Assembly: GCA_019916065.1 (NCBI GenBank)
Contig: CM034234.1
Coordinates: forward strand, 5,988,342 to 6,052,341
Length of the DNA stretch: 64,000 nt
Reading direction: 5' to 3'
From: Vitellaria paradoxa
Lineage: Eukaryota > Streptophyta > Magnoliopsida > Ericales > Sapotaceae
Program-made: the position numbers and the translations under genes
In this document: positions 60,229-64,000 of the stretch, in pieces
How positions within the stretch are numbered: the first letter of the stretch is position 1
Layout: every line of letters begins with the position of its first letter
Notes under the pieces: model-generated
The model's input: the letters and a program-made list of their open reading frames with translations, nothing else
Database searches by the model: none
Told to the model about the DNA's origin: nothing

Positions 60229-61191
60229 ATGAAGATTTCAACAAAACCCATGTCGAGTCCGAGCAGGGCAGAGAAGTTTCCGCCGCCGTTGCTGAGGTTT
60301 CTGAGGAGTCAAGCTGGAAGCAAAAGCAGCGAAAGGTTACGTTCGAGCCCAATGTTCGTTAAGAACAAGAATGCAGTGATTGAGACCCAAGGAGAGCCAT
60401 CGTCCCCAAAAGTGACTTGTATTGGCCAAGTCCGAGTCCGGGGCTCCTCGAAGCAGTCCGGCTCAAACTCCGGCAGCCGTAGGGGGCGGCGTCCTGGTGC
60501 CAGAGGCCCCTGTTCCTGCCGGTGGGTGCGAAAAAAGACTCTGCTTTGCCACCGATTTGCGAAACAACTCAGACCCAGATCGTTTCGTTCCGTCTGGTGC
60601 AAATGCGTTAGTTTTTTCCAATTCGGGTGTTGCAGAACCAGAGACGATTCGTCGAAGATGGAATCGGACAAGCACAAAAACAGTGAACCGGAGGATGGAG
60701 ACAAAGATGTCGGCGAGGAGGAAGACGAAGCTCAAGCTGAGGTAGCATCAGCAGAGGTTTTCGCTGCTCCTTCACCACCCAAGAACGCGTTTCTGTTGAC
60801 CAGATGTAGATCCGCTCCGTACAGATCTTCATCGCTAGCGAGCATATTTTGGGGCTCGCCGCTGACAACAACTCCTCAAACAGATCATGATAATGAAGAA
60901 GACAGAGCATTGCCGCACCAGCAAACGGACGGCGAACCTGATTGCAGAGGTTCGACTTCGGACCCGAAAATGGATGGAGAAAGCAAGGGAAACCCAGCAG
61001 TTTCGAGAGAATTTGAAGCTTCAGTCAATGGAAGAATCAAAGAATTATTGACTGTTGAAGCATTGGAAACAGGGGAAGGAACAGGCCTGGCCCGGCCTCC
61101 GATACTCACAAGGTGTAAATCGGAGCCGGCGAGAACGGCGGCAAGGTTGATTCCGGAGGCTAGTTTCTGGAGACACCCGAGGTTGGATTAA
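60229..61191 (+). CDS. Syringolide-induced protein 14-1-1-like protein of unknown function
   Basis: A single exon of 320 aa starting MKISTKPMSS. Visible parts are a basic serine-rich N-terminus (LLRFLRSQAGSKSSERLRSS), the conserved block SPKVTCIGQVRVR (59-71), an Arg/Cys-rich stretch to about 137 (CSCRW, CHRF, WCKC, FGCC), an acidic segment 150-171, and two copies of LTRCxSxP (LTRCRSAP at 190-197 and LTRCKSEP at 293-300). This order matches a plant-specific family annotated as syringolide-induced protein 14-1-1 or, for its Arg/Ser richness, 'protamine P1-like'. No biochemical activity is known to me. The repeated LTRCxS sites could be phosphorylation or binding motifs (inference). Confidence 0.8.
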   Translation: MKISTKPMSSPSRAEKFPPPLLRFLRSQAGSKSSERLRSSPMFVKNKNAVIETQGEPSSPKVTCIGQVRVRGSSKQSGSNSGSRRGRRPGARGPCSCRWVRKKTLLCHRFAKQLRPRSFRSVWCKCVSFFQFGCCRTRDDSSKMESDKHKNSEPEDGDKDVGEEEDEAQAEVASAEVFAAPSPPKNAFLLTRCRSAPYRSSSLASIFWGSPLTTTPQTDHDNEEDRALPHQQTDGEPDCRGSTSDPKMDGESKGNPAVSREFEASVNGRIKELLTVEALETGEGTGLARPPILTRCKSEPARTAARLIPEASFWRHPRLD

Positions 61192-61751
61192 TTAATTTTT
61201 TTTCAAAATTCGCTCTTTTTTAATATCGAAATATACATACACCTATTATTTTTGTGTAATATATGGCATTTTTGAAGAAAATTACGTGAAACCCAGACCC
61301 GTTAGTACTGCAATAGACAAAAATAAAATTGCTTTCGTTTGAGAAATTGAAACAATATTGTTTCATCGAAGTATCAAAGCATCTATGTTAATATATTAAA
61401 ATGCGAGAATACCTGAAACTTCACAAGACAGCGATACGTGGCTTCATGGTTAACGTAGATTTTGAAAGCTGGTGCTGTGCCTGGAGGAAGAGGGTTTCGT
61501 TTGAATTTGGCGTTTGCGGTGACTCTATTTATGGGGGTCCAGGTGGTTTTAACTTAGGATTTGCAGAGAGATTACGCAGCTTTTTCAATGGAAACTCTTC
61601 CTCTCTTTTTTGATTGGATGTGAACTAATAGCGAGGAAAAAATTAAAAAAATATATGTATATGTTATTTATAAATATTACTTATTGGCTTTTTTAATGTC
61701 TAATATGATTTTAGTAAACCGAAAATAGACATCTAATTTTGACAAAAACAA
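61192..61751. other. 3'UTR and spacer
   Basis: The 3'UTR of the preceding gene is expected in the first 200-300 bp. The frame at 61401-61613 has no recognised motif and is left out as a gene. Confidence 0.4.
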
Positions 61752-61917
61752 GCTCCGTTTGAGACTATACAAAATAAAATAAAATTTTACAAATTTCTAC
61801 AAACATGAATTACGAGATAATAAAATTTAAATTTTTCACCCACTGCATGAATTACGAGACATTTATTTTTATAATTTTATTTTATTTTATACACTTTTAT
61901 ACAATTCCAAACACACT
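61752..61917 (-). mobile_element. MITE family G, copy 2
   Basis: About 166 bp, from GCTCCGTTTGAGACTATACA to ACAATTCCAAACACAC. Its reverse complement follows 43294-43451 closely, with the shared pair AATGTCTCGTAATTCATG and ATCTCGTAATTCATGTTTG. Confidence 0.7.
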
Positions 61918-63386
61918 TATTGCAGATTTTATATAAAAAAATTGTAAAAATATATATTAGTTAAATGAATTAACTGATATATGTTTTCATTAACAAAATA
62001 AAATATTTTTTATTTTTATTATTATTATTTAAAAATAGATATAACGCGGCAACGATCTAACAGTAAATAAATATATGTTTACTCGTCTTAGATCAAAGTG
62101 GGTCTCATAAAAAATAATCCAAATACTCATAACAATAATAAAATGGGCTATTGTAAATTTATTCACAAAAAATTAAAAATAAAATATCTAAAAAAAGCAA
62201 GACACGTATCGATTTTTAATATATAAAAGCAAAACGCAAAAAACAAAAAAAAAAAAAACATCTAAAAAAAGTAAAAATATGTAAAAATATACTGCTCTGA
62301 CATGACATATACCATCAAGGAGACGTGCTAAATAACGTGCTAAATAGAATCAAAGTTAATGAAACACTAAGGTGATCATTTGATAAATAAAGTGAATGAG
62401 AATTCCAAGACAGATACTCGATGTAATAATAATTTTAATAGTTCATAACGGTGAATTTACCATTGATCTCTCGTGGATATTTGTTACTTATAGAATGTCT
62501 TGATTTTATTATGAGTTTTTTTTAATATATTTAATTTTATAATAAATAAAATATTATTATATATAAACTGATGAATAACATTTAATGAAACGAATATGTA
62601 ATTTTTAAATATTAAGAAAAATAAAAAATACTTAAAATACTTAATCTATAATGAAATAACTCATTGTAAACTTAAAAAAAAAAAGTGTGACACATGTAAA
62701 TACTTCACAAAAAAAGGGGTATTCATCAAATACTTTAACAACAGTAATGATAATAGTCATATATATTTATATTCTTAATTTTCAAGAATAAAAAATTTAA
62801 TTATATTACAAATACCCGTAGTGAAGTGTGGAATTTTTACTAGTTAAACTATTAAATATAAGAAAAAAGTTTAGAAGCGTGTAAATATCATTTTGACATG
62901 TTAAATTTGGTGGGAGAATAATTGTGATAGAAGGGGTTAAAAAATTAGTCTCCAAAATTAAAAATGTCCAAGTGAGAGGAAAAAAAAAAAAAAGAATACA
63001 ATAACAGTTACATAGTTCTTACAATAGATTTCTAAAAAGCACTAAAACGAAAACTACATCATCATTAAAAGGAAAAAAAAAAAGGAAATAAGTATTCTTT
63101 GTACCAAAAAGATAATTATAAGCTAAATTTTAGGGCTTTTTTCTTCTTTCACATAACTTTCAGAGAAGACTTCCCTTGATGGACTTTCCGATGAAGAAAA
63201 AAATGATGAAAAATGGCCAAAGCTTGTTTGTCATTTATTCATTGAGAGAGAAAGAGGGAGTTGCCATCAAAAACAAATTGTTACCACATACAAAAATGCA
63301 CTATGGCTAAGTTGAAGGTAATTGTCAAGGAAACACTCCTTCATTGCGACAGCAACACCTTCCTTGTTCATTTCATAGTGGGGCAA

Positions 63387-63420
<34 letters not shown>

Positions 63421-63589
63421 ATGGGTTTGTGGGCAAGGATATTGTGAAAGGCCATTGCTTCTTTCATATTGATCAAACTTTTTTTTTTTTAATTCAACAT
63501 AACCGTTAATGAATATCTTAGTCCAATCTTACACGATAAGGACAACTCAATACACAATACTCTTGTTTATGCAGAGTCTGAGGTCCCAT
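61918..63589. other. AT-rich spacer
   Basis: No gene is seen. A long TA microsatellite lies at 63391-63419. Short frames on either strand around it are produced by the repeat (Ile-Tyr alternation). Confidence 0.45.
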
Positions 63590-63940
63590 TTGATAATATT
63601 TATGTTTATTATTTTTTTATTTATGTTTATAAATTTTTGAAAACTAACAACAAAAGTGTGTTTATAAAACTTATTTTTAATTTTTATAAATATAAATAGA
63701 AAAATGTAAATAAAAAAATATTTTCACTCTTCTTTTTTCTTTTCTTTTTTTTTTTGGCAATAAACATTTTGCAAATTTTAATTTTTTTTCATTTTTATTG
63801 CATCATATTAAAATGAACTATTTTATTTAAATATTTTATTAAACTAAAATTATTTTTAATAAATAATATAATAAAATTAATATGGAATATATTTCATTAA
63901 GTGTTTTAATAAAAAGTGTAAATAAATAAATTTGATTTGA
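63590..63940 (+). mobile_element. AT-rich MITE-like repeat, family E copy 2
   Basis: Starts GGTCCCATTTGATAATATTT and follows 11330-11690 through ATATTTTCACTC, AATGAACTATTTTATTTAAA and ATTAAACTAAAATTATTTTT. It may continue past the window end. Confidence 0.5.
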
Positions 63941-64000
63941 TTTAATTTAATTAAATTAATATGAAATGTATTTTATTAAATTTAATTAATTTTTGAAAAA

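Noticed and set aside
60309..60745. Overlapping long frames on both strands inside the 60229 gene
   Set aside because: They are shadows of the GC-rich single-exon gene and lack conserved motifs.
63261..63509. 82-aa frame with Ile-Tyr run
   Set aside because: The run comes from a TA microsatellite; the rest has no recognised motif.

Overview
The window is nuclear DNA from a flowering plant, almost certainly a eudicot. The genes have GT-AG introns of plant size, the families are plant specific (IQ67-domain protein, IRX9 xylan glycosyltransferase, POLAR-like protein), and the spacers are very AT-rich and packed with short terminal-inverted-repeat elements. Nothing bacterial, organellar or viral was recognised. 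Exon borders below were read by eye; every multi-exon CDS closes in frame.

Layout. (1) 1-6724: tail of a MITE, then a six-exon alpha/beta hydrolase gene (+). (2) 7995-10707: TIM14/Pam18-type mitochondrial J-like protein (-), whose first coding exon holds only the ATG. (3) 12706-17299 and beyond: IQ67-domain calmodulin-binding protein of the IQD1/IQD2 type (-), with a 5'UTR intron. (4) 17400-28734: about 11 kb without a gene, filled with MITE-like elements, a tRNA-derived SINE, a LINE fragment, and a 1.8 kb terminal-inverted-repeat element carrying a 146-bp tandem array. (5) 28735-32192: IRX9-type GT43 protein (-). (6) 34593-37420: elongation factor 1-alpha (-) with a 1.08 kb 5'UTR intron and telo-box promoter. 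(7) 37420-44437: repeat-rich, including an approximately 900-bp long inverted repeat and several MITE families. (8) 44438-45109: intronless dolichyl-diphosphatase-like lipid phosphate phosphatase gamma (+). (9) 45110-51688: degenerate LINE pieces and MITE clusters. (10) 51689-55395: POLAR-like coiled-coil protein, four exons (+). (11) 57390-57669: SINE with a perfect 12-bp target-site duplication. (12) 60229-61191: single-exon protein of the syringolide-induced 14-1-1 / 'protamine P1-like' family (+). (13) 61192-64000: more MITEs and AT-rich spacer.

The genes do not form one pathway; this is ordinary plant gene order. The order hydrolase - TIM14 - IQD - LPP-gamma - POLAR-like - 14-1-1-like recalls the paired Arabidopsis segments around At3g09690-At3g09730 and At5g02970-At5g03110 (from memory), so the block looks like an ancestral eudicot segment expanded by repeats. 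I saw no clearly new multi-gene system. The most unusual structures are the TIR-bounded 146-bp array at 22.4-24.2 kb and the long hairpin at 39.4-40.3 kb.
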